A stretch of 64,000 nucleotides of DNA from the NCBI GenBank assembly GCA_028551475.1, contig CM052357.1, positions 14,741,931 to 14,805,930 of the forward strand, in the 5' to 3' direction. Numbering within the stretch: position 1 is the first letter of the stretch; each line of letters begins with the position of its first letter. This document shows, piece after piece, positions 10,914 to 22,365 of the stretch. The notes below the pieces were generated by a model that had not been told where the DNA came from, ran no database searches, and worked only from the letters and a program-made list of their open reading frames with translations. This DNA comes from Casuarina equisetifolia. Taxonomy: Eukaryota; Streptophyta; Magnoliopsida; Fagales; Casuarinaceae. Position numbers and translations under genes: made by a program.

Positions 10914-11640
10914 TGTCTTAAGTAGGAGATGGTTCTTCTTGTTCGTCCTCACCCATTCCATCATGGCAACCTACACATATGGTACAAAAGAGTGAATTTG
11001 AGAAAATGAAGGTTGAATTCCAAAAGCTCAAACTCTTACTTCAACAGTGCTTACCACCATAAACAACCTAAACGCTCTACTCTACTCCACCACTAGTACA
11101 AACAATGCACCCACCATTCCAAACAACTCTACCACCACTCCAAGTATCCATACCACTCTTACAAATGTCCATTCCTCAACCATCACCACTCAACCACCAA
11201 CCCAACCATTATCACAAAGGCTAGCACCATATATTACCAACAATATCCACCATACCAACCTCAGATTTCATAATTTTCCTATGTACTCCCAGCATATCAA
11301 CCACTACAACCTTCACCTTAAAGACTTCCTCTGACCTTGTGGCCAGATGATGATTATAGCTTACGTGTTGAGATCCTAAAATTCAAAAATACTCTTGACC
11401 CTAATGATTTTATTGATTGGTTATGCCATATTGAAGGGGTGTTTGAATTCAAAGGGTATGATGATCAAAAGAAGTATAAAGTTATTATTCTTCATCTCAA
11501 AGAATGTGTTTCTTTATGGTGTGAGAATGTTAAGAAACAAAGAGATCAAGAGGGGAAGGAGAAGTTTCATTCATGGGAGAAACTGAAGAAGCTGTTTAAA
11601 AGGTGCTTCTTGCCCAACGATTACAAAGAAGACTAGGTTG
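10914..11640 (+). pseudogene. Ty3/gypsy gag of element R
   Basis: The likely start is the ATG at 10914, followed at once by a TAA (MS-stop-VGDGSSCSSSP). The frame continues through a proline/threonine-rich segment and then opens into the gag core at 11337-11636: WPDDDYSLRVEILKFKN, LDPNDFIDWLCHIEGVF, KYKVIILHLKE, SLWCENVKKQR and WEKLKKLFKRCFLPNDY. This matches the retrotransposon gag family of Ty3 elements. A TAG follows YKED. No zinc knuckle is seen, so RNA packaging may be done by a partner element. Confidence 0.8.
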
Positions 11641-11779
11641 ACATGCATAAGATAAATAGTTGTTAAAGCCAAGACCCACGATGCAACCAAAAAGAAGATC
11701 ATGCTTTAACAGATTCCAAGTAGCAGTAGAAGCACTACCATAATTACTACAAGACTATGATATGTGGATAGAAAAGTGG

Positions 11780-12643
11780 TATAGGAGAGAAGCTTCATTG
11801 AAGAAAACCACAAAGGTTGTTCAAGTACAAGAAACAAAGTCAATAGAAATATAACCAAAAGATTTGGATCTACCAAAGCTTATGGTGTTGGCAAAGAAGG
11901 GGGTGGACCCTAAAAATTTGGATCTTCTAGAGATTGAGGCACCAATGACCATGAATGTAAATCCAAAGTGCTTGGATAGTACAAAGCAAGATATGTTGCT
12001 TGAAAAGGAGATAGATTAAAGAAGTTCAGATCTACCAAAGCACAAGATATTACCAAACAAGGCAATAAAAGAAATTTTGTTAGAAGAAACATAAGATTTC
12101 ATCCAAGTGTTAAAGAATTCAAAGGCACTATTTAGCATGAGCGATGGTTTCCTTTGTGGGTTTGTATTGTCAAATCATGAGAAGACGTTGTGTCAACAAC
12201 AATGCTATTTCATCCAAGATTTTTCAATGCTATTGATGAAGGTGCAACTAAAACATTACTTAACTTTAGCTATTGTCAAATCTTGTATTTCATCCAAGAT
12301 TTTTCAATGCTATTGATGAAGGTGCAACTAAAACATTACCTTAACTTTAACTATTGTCAAATCTTGTATTTCATCCAAGATTTTTCAATGCTATTGATGA
12401 AGGTGCAGCTAAAACATTATTTAACTTCAGCTACTTATTTGAATCATATTGTCGGTTAGGTTGTAAACTCTCATCCAAGAAGCACAGTAGTTTAGCTCTG
12501 ATTTGTGAACTAACACACTTGGGTAGGTCACTAGAGTTAGAGCTTGATTCGTGTGCACAAACTTGGATTATGGATCCATTGAGCGATAAAGCCCAAAGCA
12601 ACAAACAAAATTTAAGGACAAATCTTCTTCAAGAAAAGGAGAA
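11780..12643 (+). pseudogene. Accessory reading frame of R, function unknown
   Basis: It is collinear with the accessory frame of Q: an acidic repeat region (LDLPKLMVLAKKG, LDLLEIEAPMTMN, LPKHKILPNKA), then DGFLCGFVLSNHEKTLCQQ, FNAIDEGA, FNFSYLFESYC, ICELTHLGR and CAQTWIMD up to the polypurine tract AAGAAAAGGAGAA (12631-12643). Stops occur at several points. The middle is expanded by an 80-bp tandem repeat. No known domain is recognised. Conservation between Q and R is the only sign of function. Confidence 0.55.
12204..12445 (+). repeat. 80-81 bp tandem repeat inside the accessory frame of R
   Basis: The unit starts near CATCCAAGATTTTTCAATGC; copies begin at 12211, 12291 and 12372, so periods are 80 and 81 bp. 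Q has the segment once (near 2339). The first period is not a multiple of three, so the expansion itself disturbs the frame. Confidence 0.9.
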
Positions 12644-13351
12644 TGATGTAGAAGCAACTATGCCAATCCATGCTAACAGCCTAGCCCATATGTTGCATGT
12701 CTTAACAAGTACATGTTTGGGCCACAACATGATCCAATGGGTCCAAGAAGCCTAAACTTGAAGGGCATCCCATAAATTCTCTAAGAATTTGATATGTTTA
12801 GGACTCTTTAATTGTTGTTTTAGGATTCTTAAATTGTCAAGGTTCTTAATTATCTAGGATTTTCTTGGTTGTTAAGATCCTTGATTTGTTAGGATCTTGT
12901 CCCTAATTTGTTAGGATCCTATCCTTGATTTGTTGGGATCTTGATTTGATTTGATTTTTTATTTCCTTGATTTTAGGGATCCTAAATCCTATTATAAATT
13001 TTGTTTAGTCGGATCCTTCTAGCATTAGGTTTAGTCGTCTATTTAGAGAGATTATTATTTTAGTTGTAAGGAGAACTTTATGAGAACTTTTGAAACAACC
13101 CTTTAAGGTCAGAAAGAATTTCATTTTTTTTTAAGCTTTGACTTTTTAAATTTCATGCTTTTACTTTCCAACCTTTTATATTCTAGTTATTTTAATTTTT
13201 GCACGTAAATTACCATCTTTAAGTTTCAATAGTTTATTTTCCAATCTTTACCTTTCTTGCACTTTAGATTTCTACAATTTCCAATTATTATTCCTTGCTA
13301 GTTTGTCTATAATCCAAAAGCTCTCTCTATTGCCCATCACAAAACGCATCA
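12644..13351 (+). repeat. 3' LTR of R
   Basis: It runs from TGATGTAGAAGC to CGCATCA. It matches the 5' LTR with scattered differences, including the U3 repeat array and a TATTTAGA box near 13038. Confidence 0.9.
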
Positions 13352-14472
13352 ATCATGTTCTAATATCTCTATGAAGCTTGGCTTGTGTTATGAATTAACA
13401 CAAGTTGACTCGTTTTATTAAGCTAAATGAACCTAGACCAAGTCTAGTTAAGAAGTCTAGCTTGCATAACTAATATGAGCCCATGTGATTAAAGCAAATG
13501 ATTGGAACCATATGGTTTTAAAGGAAGACTTACTTAAGAGTCTCGATTAAGCGAGATAATTTGTTTTGAATACCAAAACCTGTCTCTATTTCTCTCTCAC
13601 TACAATTGCATCCTTACTCTTCAAATGGGAAGATTTGCAAAAGTTTTAATCAAATGTCAGAATGGGAAGCTCAAAGTTGATGTGAAGCTTAATACCTTTT
13701 TAATAGGAAGAAGCATATGAACTGATGGGTTTGACAGAAATAGTGTTTTGGCTCTTTACTTTCATATCATATATATGAGAAGGCTATCCTACGATTAAGG
13801 GGAGGTGGATATTGTGAAAGCTTTAATGAAATATTCAAAAGAACTCCCGATTGAGCTCATCCACTATTCATTGTGAAGAAGCTTTGGTGATATCTTGATA
13901 CTGGCTTAAAATTGCTTCTATGTGATTATTCTTTATGATATATATTTATTTATATTCTAATCGAACATATATTATCATATGCACATAAACTAATTTGTAA
14001 ATTCAAAACCCTAACTTGAACATATTTAGGGGTTTCATGATTAGAGCTTATAATTGCATTCAATATCTTGTATAAGCTCTTGTATTAGCATTATCCCTTA
14101 TTATCTCTATATCTTTAAGGGATTTGCTACTAAATTAAGGTTAGTTAACCTTAACCTTGTAACCATGACTTGCGTAACTCCTTAAGGAGGTGTTAGAAAG
14201 TATTAGGAGAGGGTTTTCTCCTAGGTTTTGAAGTAAAGTGGACTTCAACTAGCTATATTGAAAGAGAAGAAGGTGGAAGTAGGTGACAAGGGCTAAACCA
14301 CCATGTAAACTTGTGTTCTATACCTCTTTGTGTCTATTTACTTTGTTGTTCAATTTTGATAACATTGAATGCTTTATTTAAATGCATGAAAAGTGATTAA
14401 ACTCATAAATAGGAAAAAGAAACCAAGATAACCAATTCAACCCCCCCTTTATTGGTTAGCCATTAAACCTAA

Positions 14473-15935
14473 TTGTTTGAAAGAAGTAAAGTCTCAAACT
14501 TGGTTCCTAGACCAGAAAATCATCCAATAATTAGTACACAATGGGTATCTAGAAATAAGTTAGATGAAAATAGAATAATTACTAAGAACAAGGCTAGACT
14601 AGTAGCACAATGGTATAGTCAAGAAAAAGGAATTGACTTTGATTAAACATTTGCACCAATAGCTAGATTAAAAGCAATTCAAATTCTACTGGCTTTTGCT
14701 TGTTGAATGAATTTCACTCTTTATCAAATGGATGTGAAGAGTGCCTTTTTGAATGACATCAAGGAAGAAGTATATGTACAATAACCACCTAGATTTGAAG
14801 ATCCTATATGTCTGAATTATGTATTTAAGCTTTCAAAAGTTTTATATGGACTGAAACAAGCCCCACGGGCTTGGTATAATAAGATAAGCAACTTTTTGTT
14901 GATGTAGATTTTAGGAAAGGAAAGGTAGATACCATATTGTTTATCAAAACTAATGGAAAAGATATCTTGATTGTTCAAATTTATGTTAATGATATTATTT
15001 TAAGTTCTACAAATCATGCTTTATGTAAGGACTTTGCTAGCTCTATGCAACATGAATTTGAGATGAGTATGATGGGTGAATTAACATACTTTCTAGGTTT
15101 GCAAATTAAACAAACTAGTAAAGGAATTTCTATAAGTCAAAATAAATATGCAAATGGATTACTCAAGAAATACAAGATGCATGATTCTAAACCAACAAAC
15201 ACTCCTATGAGCCCATACACATCTTTATCACATAATGAACATGGGGTTAGTGTTGATTGAAAACTTTATCGAAGGATGATTGGTTCATTTTTGTACTTGA
15301 CTGCATCTTAGCTTGATATCATGTTTAGTGTATGTTTATGAGCTAGATACCAATTTGATCCAAAAGAATAACACTTGACTACTATTAAAAGAATATTTAG
15401 ATACTTAAAAGACATGGTCACCCTAGGAATCTGGTATTCTAGAGATACAACTCTTGATCTACAAGCTTTTAGTAATTCCAATTATGCTGGTTGTAAAATA
15501 GATGAAAAGAGAACAAATGGTGCTTGCCACTTTCTTAGAAACATGCTTATTTCTTAGTACTCTAAGAAGCAAAACACTATAATGTTATCCTCTACTAAGG
15601 CTGAATATATTGTTATTACTAATTGTTGTGCTCAAATTCTATGGATGAAACTATAATTAGAGGACTATGACATCTGTTCTTCAAATGTTCCATTAAAATG
15701 TTATAATATTAGTGCAATAAACTTAACAAGAAATCCTATATAACACTTTAAAACCAAGAATATTGAAATTAGACATTACTTCATTAGAGATCATGTGCAG
15801 AAAAATGATATTACACTTGAGTTTATAAGTACTGATCAACAATTGGCTTATATTTTTACTAAACCCTTGTACAAAGAAAGATTTTATACTCTTCAGCGAG
15901 AGCTTGGCATGTCATTATTTGAACATATTTCTTGA
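14473..15935 (+). pseudogene. SIRE-like copia element P: RT and RNase H remnant
   Basis: Reverse transcriptase of the copia (RVT_2) type is followed by RNase H. It starts abruptly within RT at [17 protein letters not shown] and runs through [24 protein letters not shown], the catalytic region QIYVNDIILSS, YFLGLQIKQT, GIWYSRDTTLDLQAF, SKKQN, QILWMK, SAINLTRNPI and LAYIFTKPLYKERFYTLQRELGM, to a TGA at 15933. At least ten in-frame stops and a frameshift near 14905 kill it. The second aspartate of YVDD is Asn. The left edge abuts LTR N, so the 5' part of P is beyond the window. Confidence 0.9.
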
Positions 15936-16451
15936 ATTCACTTCCTCTTTATATTATGTTCTATTATTCTCTATAAAAGCACTTACTTTGAAGGGAAGCA
16001 CTATGACCACAAATCTGCTCATAGGTCAGCTATCTGAACTCCTTTCATAGTTTTTCTTAACTCTTATGCTCTTCTATCACTTTTCTTCTACTATTGCATG
16101 CTCTTTTTGTTTATGCCAAAAAAAGGGAAAAAGAGAGAAAGAATTAGCACATGTATGTTTCATTTCTGACTTAATAGTTCAGTACGTGGATAACTCTCCA
16201 GCATCCTTAACCTATGTTGAACAATATGTTTTTGCTAATAGGTCAATATGTTTCTGAATGGTGTCTTGAAAAATATGCTTCACTATGCTTTACCTATATT
16301 GACTACCATGAAAAACATATTATATTGGTTGAATGTTGCATACTTGAACATCTAGAATGCAATCATGATATAGATTGATCATTCTATTGATGACATGTGC
16401 TATTTTATACTCAAACTTTGAGAATTTTGTCATCATAAAAAAGAGGGAGGT
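15936..16451 (+). other. 3' untranslated tail and polypurine tract of P
   Basis: This non-coding tail resembles 441-914. A GGGAAAAAGAGAGAAAG block lies near 16123, and the polypurine tract AAAAAAGAGGGAGGT ends at 16451, directly before TGTTGGAAAA. Confidence 0.7.
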
Positions 16452-17582
16452 TGTTGGAAAACAATGTGTTTTTTGTGACAAACTTTGGTTACATGTAATA
16501 TACATAAATGTTTTTCATATGCCATGTGCAAAATTAAACAACAAGGATGTAAAAAGTGTGCAAATTATAATGTCAAGTAATGATATTATAAAGTAGTTGG
16601 GTTCTTACATTCCTTTATAATGTAATCACATATATGTTAGAAAAAGGATATTGTTATGCAATAAATATTGAAGGATTGTTAATTGTATAACAAATTAACT
16701 TTAAAGAAAAATTGATGCTAGAACTTGTACTTTTGTAGGTCATGTGAAGTCCACTCAAGGACTAATCAAAGCTCACTTGAAGCAAGCCAATTGAGGCTTG
16801 ATTAAGAGATGGTTAGTAGCTTTACCCTCAAGGCATTTAATAGCTTAGCCTATGAGGCAATTAGTAGTCCAACCCGTAGGGCATTTAAAAGCTTAATCCA
16901 AGCACAAGCCCATATAACAGATTAGACCTAAAGTTGAGTCTACCACCACATTAACTAAAATGGTGTCATGCAAGACTTAGTCACATACTCTTAATAGTCC
17001 TGTGTAATTAGAAGCTAGGGCTTCTGCATGATGATAGTGATGCCATTGTCTCTTTGCAACTAAGAAGTTACTTTTCTACTAGGAAGAAATCTAATGCAAT
17101 TGGATGTCACAATGAGTGATTGTGATGTTCATAAGTTTGAATTAAGGCCTCAACTATTGATTGATAAGCTATTTTAGTCTTTTAATGGGAAAAAGCTTCA
17201 TGGCTATGTCAGGTTTGCCAGAGAACTTAAATCAAGTTTTATCTTGTTTGAATCTACTATAAAGATTGGTCTCAATGGTTCAAAAGATGACTTAATTTTG
17301 AATTTTTAAAAAATGATATTTTTTTGTTAAACAAAAAATAAAAATAATAAATATAAGATATAAAATTTCAAATATCTTTTTAGTAACGTTTTATCTTCTT
17401 TTTTGTTTCTTTTTTTTATATATATACTATTTTCTATAGAACAACAAATATAAGATCTTTAATCCAAATTAATGAGTTATCGAAACTCGTTTTTTAAGTT
17501 TAAAACTTGTTTTGTAATTTTCTGAATAATCATTAAAAAAATTATCAATATATACCCCTTATCTTTATATATACCTTAGATC

Positions 17583-17646
17583 TCTCGTATAAAATATCCA
17601 CCTAAATAGGACAAGAAGCTTTTATTAATGGATATTTTATACGAGA
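17583..17646. repeat. 18-bp perfect inverted repeat in an AT-rich insert
   Basis: TCTCGTATAAAATATCCA (17583-17600) is the exact reverse complement of 17629-17646, with a 28-base loop. The surrounding 17290-17660 is very AT-rich and has no counterpart in sister LTRs. It may be part of a MITE-like insert, but no flanking TSD was identified. Confidence 0.75.
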
Positions 17647-17740
17647 AACATATTCATTTTTTTTTAGATATTTTAATTTGCATGAGTTTTATAGAGATAT
17701 CTGAAAAGAAGAAAATTTGGATCATTATTGCTATCTTGCA

Positions 17741-18056
17741 ATTCGGTGATACTGCTCTTAAGATCATACTCTTCTTAATTATACTTGTATATTTGTTTAT
17801 GTATACTTGCAATTCTGAGAAGTTATTCGGTGATATTGCTCTTAAGATCATACTCTTCATAATTATACTTGTATATTTGTTTGTGTATACTTGCAATTCT
17901 AAGAAGTTATTCGGTGATACTGCTCTTAAGATCATACTCTTCTCAATTATACTTGTATATTTGTTTGTGTATACTTGCAATTCTAAGAAGTTATTCGGTG
18001 ATACTGCTCTTAAGATTATACTCTTCTCAATTATACTTGTATACTTGTTTATGTGT
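17741..18056 (+). repeat. Tandem array of 84-bp units in the LTR of P
   Basis: Units begin with ATTCGGTGATA at 17741, 17825, 17909 and 17993: three exact periods of 84 bp and a partial fourth unit. Because 84 is divisible by three, an open frame (17628-18059) passes through and would encode a 28-residue hydrophobic repeat (GDTALKIILF, VYLFVYTCNS). The unit begins with TTCGGTGATA, a word present once at the same place in sister LTRs, so it is local amplification of LTR sequence. A real protein is unlikely. Confidence 0.92.
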
Positions 18057-18522
18057 TGATGGAACTATAAACTTATATTACACATAAACTTGATTGTAAA
18101 TTCAAAACCCTAACTCTCCATAATTTGGGGGTTTCATAATTAAAGCTGAAATTAACATTGTATATACTTAGAAAGCTATCTGATTAGCAATATCCATCAT
18201 TTATATTACATATCGTTTGGGGATTGCTTTGTAATAAGGTTGGAAGAACCTCATCTATAACCATATTGTATTGGAATCTCTTTGAGGAGAGATTGCAAGG
18301 ATTAGGAGAATGAGAATGTTTTCTACTCAGTGAGTAAAGTAGAATCCAACTGGTTGTGTTAGAGGAAGAAGAAGGTAGAAGTAGGTAAAAAAGGCTTAAC
18401 CACCATGGAAATTTTTTTGTCTTTCCTTGCTATCTATGATTACTTTAAACTTTTTTTTGTGCTTATCTTTCAGTCTTATTTGATTTGGTTATGTTGGATT
18501 AGATTAGGTCATTGTTGAGTTA

Positions 18523-20128
18523 TGTTCAATAAAATTTTAACATACAAATGTATATGTTAAACAAGTAATATAATGATGAGAATGATTATCGTCCCATAGA
18601 GATTAATGTGAATAAATTGACTAATTACTGACAATGAATTGGTTCTACACTTTATCTAGCAAATGATCAAGTTTAAAAATATTGTAACAGAATATTAAAC
18701 GAGAATTATCAATTTAAAGCAAGTTGATTCAATATAACAAAGATGTTAGAGCTATTGATTTCACTATAATTAATAGATATGAAATTCAATGATTGTATGC
18801 TTGCAAGAACAATAATATTCATGTGATGACGAAATTTCTTGATTTATTCACTATCCTATGTCTAGATCTAGTGAAACTGCCTAGTTCATTAATTCATTAT
18901 ATCTCTATATATGAATTAAACAAACTAAGTGCATTAAGAGTTATGAATATTTCAATAAAGCCACATAAATAATGTGGTATATGTCTATCCACATGTCATT
19001 TATGGTTATATGATGTGAGAAACATTTGCATATTATCATCGTTCGAACTCAAATATGCACATCATAATAGTTAAGTGATGATTAATCACTACAACACATT
19101 GAATAATTCAACATATAACTCACATGAATATAATGTCTTGCATCACATGTCAATCAAAAAATTCATATCAACCTAATTAGGTTACATCTTAGCTCTAACA
19201 ATAGAAAATTAGCTCATAATATTAAAATAAATAACAACCATACTCTTAAATAAACAAAACATCTCAAATTGGAAAAATAATGATGCTGTCACCATGTTCC
19301 TTTTCCTTTAATGAGCTGTTTATAAATAATATAAATACTGAAAAAGCATCTAAAATTATTGGGGAAAGAAAACACGTCAGCCGTCACCGCCGGCCACCGT
19401 TCACCACCGTCGGCCACTGTCCGCCGCCGTCTGTCTGAACCAAAATCTCCAGAATCTTCAGAGAAGATGTCAGGAGTACCGATCTGCCAACAGATTGTGC
19501 AGATTCGTTGTCCTTCAGTGTAGATCGGGCAAAACCTCCACACGGCTTCCACTTTGTTTCCCCGGAAATCACCACACAAAACACCTCAATGCAGCTACAA
19601 ATTTACCAGAAATCTCTATAGATCGTTGAATATTGTTCCTGCTAGTGGAAATGGCCTCAGATCAGGCCGGAAAACATTGCTTCTTTGCCAGAAAAACACA
19701 ACACTGTGATGTTGTTCAAGTCTTGACCAAAGAAAGGAGCTGGACGGCGTTCGCATGTTCCAAACACCTTGGATCTTTAGAAAAGTCTCTGAATTCTGAC
19801 ACTCTGAGAAAATCAGCCGGCCGTCGCACGACTCTTTTCTTTTCGGTTTTGCTCTCGTTTTCCTCCCTCTCTGCTCTCCCTTTTCTCTCTCTTATGTCCT
19901 TTGATAAAAGCCTCCCGTTCCTGTTCACCTTTTCTTCTCTTTTCCTCTTTTCCTTCCGTTTTTCTTCCTTTTCTTCAATTTTTTCTTTTGTTTTGGATTT
20001 TGTTGAAGAAAACAACAAAAGTTAAATATATATAAATAATTAAAGAAAAAAATCATAAAATAACACTCATGAAAGAAACAAAATAACTTAAAAGAAACAA
20101 AATAACTCTATATAAAATAGAGTTATCA
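18523..20128 (-). mobile_element. Solo Athila-like LTR S
   Basis: It reads from TGTTCAATAAAATT to TAGAGTTATCA and is the reverse complement of the LTR of element A, with the terminal hairpin at its right end (20101-20128). The perfect 5-bp TSD AGTTA flanks it (18518-18522 and 20129-20133). There is no internal sequence, so it was formed by LTR-LTR recombination. It carries its own GA/CT-rich block near 19850-19990. Confidence 0.92.
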
Positions 20129-20207
20129 AGTTACTTTCTTAGAAAACCAATTCAACTCCCCCCTCACCCTTCCCCCTTTTTTTCTTGGTTGGTCATTATA
20201 CCTTACA

Positions 20208-20838
20208 GTGTTTCCTTTAGGTCGTTTATGAATAAAAGCAAGGGATTTGCTTTAATTTATGAAGTGTTGAGGAAGTTAAAGAAGCAATTTATATGATTGA
20301 TGGATCTATAAGTAAAATTTATTTGACAACCATTCATAAAATTTCTAAGATGAGATCACATTTTTTATGCATTAGGTTGAAACCTAAGTGCTTGATTATA
20401 TCTTGATGTGGTTAAATTGCTAATTGTGATAAAATTTTACATTGCATACGGATTCTTGTGAAAGACGAGCACATTTAATTGAAAAAGAAATTTTCCAAAG
20501 TGAATATGCATTAGTCTTTGTTGAAACCTAACTCTTGTAGCTTTTGGCAGGGAGTGGGTCATGTAGCACTGGGTTGAGCCTACTTGGAGTAGGCTTTATC
20601 AAGTCCATGTTACCTAGTACCATAGGCCATTTCAAACAGGCCCTAGATGGAGCCCATTTTCTTTAGAATGACCCACGATCTTCTGGGCTCCAATAACAAA
20701 CCCATGATGTGTAAGCTTATTAGCACTTTAAGCCTATTCACAATCCACCCACACTAGTTTCTTTCTCCTTTCCTACTTATCCTTTTCAAGCCTACATGGG
20801 CTCAGCAGACCAATAGGCTTTGCTAGAATGTTGCAAAC
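20208..20838. other. Unassigned sequence between LTR P and solo LTR T
   Basis: No convincing gene or repeat is recognised in these 630 bases. It could be the 5' part of element M or an older background. Its middle (20540-20700) is less AT-rich than its surroundings. Confidence 0.5.
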
Positions 20839-22359
20839 TGCTGAAAATCATGTGTTTATATATTTTGTTGAGAAAAATTTTATTTATGAATATATGAATT
20901 TGTGTGCATATATTGAATACTTAAGGAAGTAAAAGGTGTGCAAATTATAATATCAATTAATGATATTATAAAGTAGCCGGTTTCCTACATTCCATTATCA
21001 AACATCACATATGGAGTTAAAATGAATTATTTTATATGTGATTTAATTAGTAAAATAATTCATATTAGTGCTTATATTAAAAGAATGTGATACTTGAAAA
21101 TTGTGTGCTTATAGGTATGTTTGAAGGATAAAGGTATGCTATTTGTTCAAGTTAAATATGATAGAAAATATATCATTATTGGACCAATTATTTATTGGAC
21201 TATGGCTAGACCGATTACCTATTGAATTATGGCTAGACCGAGTATTTATTGGACTATTGTTAGACCGACCATCTATGCTGGACCGATTGCTAGGCTGATT
21301 AACTACTGGATGGCCTGTGAAGTTCAAGCCCACAAAGCTCAGCCTGAGCACATTTCACTTAAGTGAAATGCAATTGTTTCACTTTGATAAGAGACTAAGC
21401 TCTTATGTCAAAACAGAATGGAGCCCTAGCTGCATACCTGTTTGAAGCCGTCCTCCTCCTTTTCTCTTTCGACTGCTAACTCTCCAACGGGAAGAAGAAC
21501 AAAGTGATGGATGTGTCAGAATGGCTCTTTACTATGAAAATCATCATCTCTGGAGTTGTATTATGTCACTTCTATCAAGTCTTAACGGTAGAATATCAAA
21601 CAGGTTTGAACTGAAACCCTAAAGTGTTCAAGGTTTGATAATCTGCTATAAAAATGAGCTTTGGATGAATGTTTGGTGTTTGCTGAATGATATATTGCTG
21701 ATTTAATTAAAAGAGATTAAAGCTTTGAATCATTTGCTCTCACTGCCGTGTTCTTCAATCCTTGGAGAAAGAAAGAATCTTCAGTGATATTCCTTTAAAT
21801 TCATTATCTTATGAATATCAACTAATAGATTGATTTTTGTATGTGAATATCAACTTCAAAATATCATTTGCACATAAAGATCTTTGTAAATTTGAAAACC
21901 TAGCTTTGTGAAAATTGAGGGTTTCGTGATTAGAGCTTGAATTGATTTTACATATGTTTAATTAGCTCTCTAATAAGCTTAATTCCTCACTTATATTACA
22001 TATTTGAGGATTAGCTTGATATACTAAGGTTTTATTAACATAAACCTTGTAACTGAGAATTGAAATAACTCCTTGTTAAGAAGTTATGAAGTGTAGGAAA
22101 ACAATTCTCCTAGCTTGAAATAAAGTAGACTTCAACTTGGTTTAAGTTGAAGGAGAAAATGGTGGAAGTAGGTGAAAAATGACGAACCATCGTGTAATTT
22201 TTTAAGCCTAATTATCTTGCTTTTAGTTCCTGATTGTATGTTTTGATATTACTGTGTTAACTAACAACCTTGCATGAATAGTTAAAAAAAATTACTAATG
22301 CATGATAAAATCTAAATATCCAATTCAACTCCCTTCTTGGATAGCCATAAGACCTTATA
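20839..22359 (+). mobile_element. Solo SIRE-type LTR T
   Basis: It starts TGCTGAAAATCATGTG (TG then one change from TGTTGAAAATC) and ends GACCTTATA. The subfamily is shared with U and J. Flanks GCAAAC (20833-20838) and GTAAAC (22360-22365) look like a TSD with one change. Features inside: hairpin box at 20946-20970, a degenerate 31-bp minisatellite at 21178-21300 built on TTATTGGACTATRGCTAGACCGA, and a TATAAAAA box at 21647-21654. Confidence 0.8.
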
Positions 22360-22365
22360 GTAAAC

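Larger units (their letters stand above)
10109..13351 (+). mobile_element. Ty3/gypsy non-autonomous element R (gag plus accessory ORF, no pol)
   Basis: This is a complete element with LTRs at 10109-10825 and 12644-13351 and the perfect TSD ATCAT (10104-10108 and 13352-13356). The order is LTR, initiator-Met primer site, gag, accessory frame, polypurine tract, LTR. No pol domain is present. It is the sister of Q, and the two define a small family. R sits in the LTR of N, next to the TSD of A. Confidence 0.9.
915..14472 (+). mobile_element. SIRE-like 3' LTR of element N, split by three retrotransposons
   Basis: The LTR starts TGTTGGAAAA at 915 directly after the polypurine tract and ends near 14472 in CATTAAACCTAA, the decayed form of the family end AAACCYAACA. 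Its own sequence is in four blocks: 915-935, 3360-3608, 10051-10108 and 13357-14472, together about 1.4 kb, close to other copies. The gaps hold Q, A and R; A and R have perfect 5-bp TSDs, so the blocks can be joined with confidence. The second block carries the conserved hairpin box (3445-3469). The right end abuts RT coding sequence of element P, so N appears to have inserted into P. Confidence 0.82.
16452..20207 (+). mobile_element. 3' LTR of SIRE-like element P, interrupted by solo LTR S
   Basis: It starts TGTTGGAAAACAATG and ends CATTATACCTTACA. Without S (18523-20128 plus TSD) it is about 2.1 kb, longer than the roughly 1.5 kb of sister LTRs. The surplus is explained by an AT-rich insert around 17290-17660 and by the 84-bp array at 17741-18055. 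The hairpin box is at 16566-16590 with one changed base in an arm. Confidence 0.85.

Noticed and set aside
12204..12445. Possible CRISPR-like array
   Set aside because: Units are contiguous 80-bp tandem repeats without unique spacers, in a plant retroelement.
12190..12459. Open frame over the triplicated segment of R
   Set aside because: It comes from the 80-81 bp tandem repeat and is in a different frame from the accessory protein shared with Q; treated as part of that pseudogene.
17628..18059. 143-codon hydrophobic repeat protein
   Set aside because: It is produced by an 84-bp tandem repeat of LTR sequence; no independent coding sign. Kept only as a repeat and a finding.
19633..20025. 130-codon plus-strand frame and 100-codon minus-strand frame
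   Set aside because: Both lie in the solo LTR S, in its CT/GA-rich block; no domain and no conservation as protein in sister LTRs.
20208..20838. Host gene fragment
   Set aside because: Short lysine-rich readings exist in several frames, but none extends or shows a recognisable motif.
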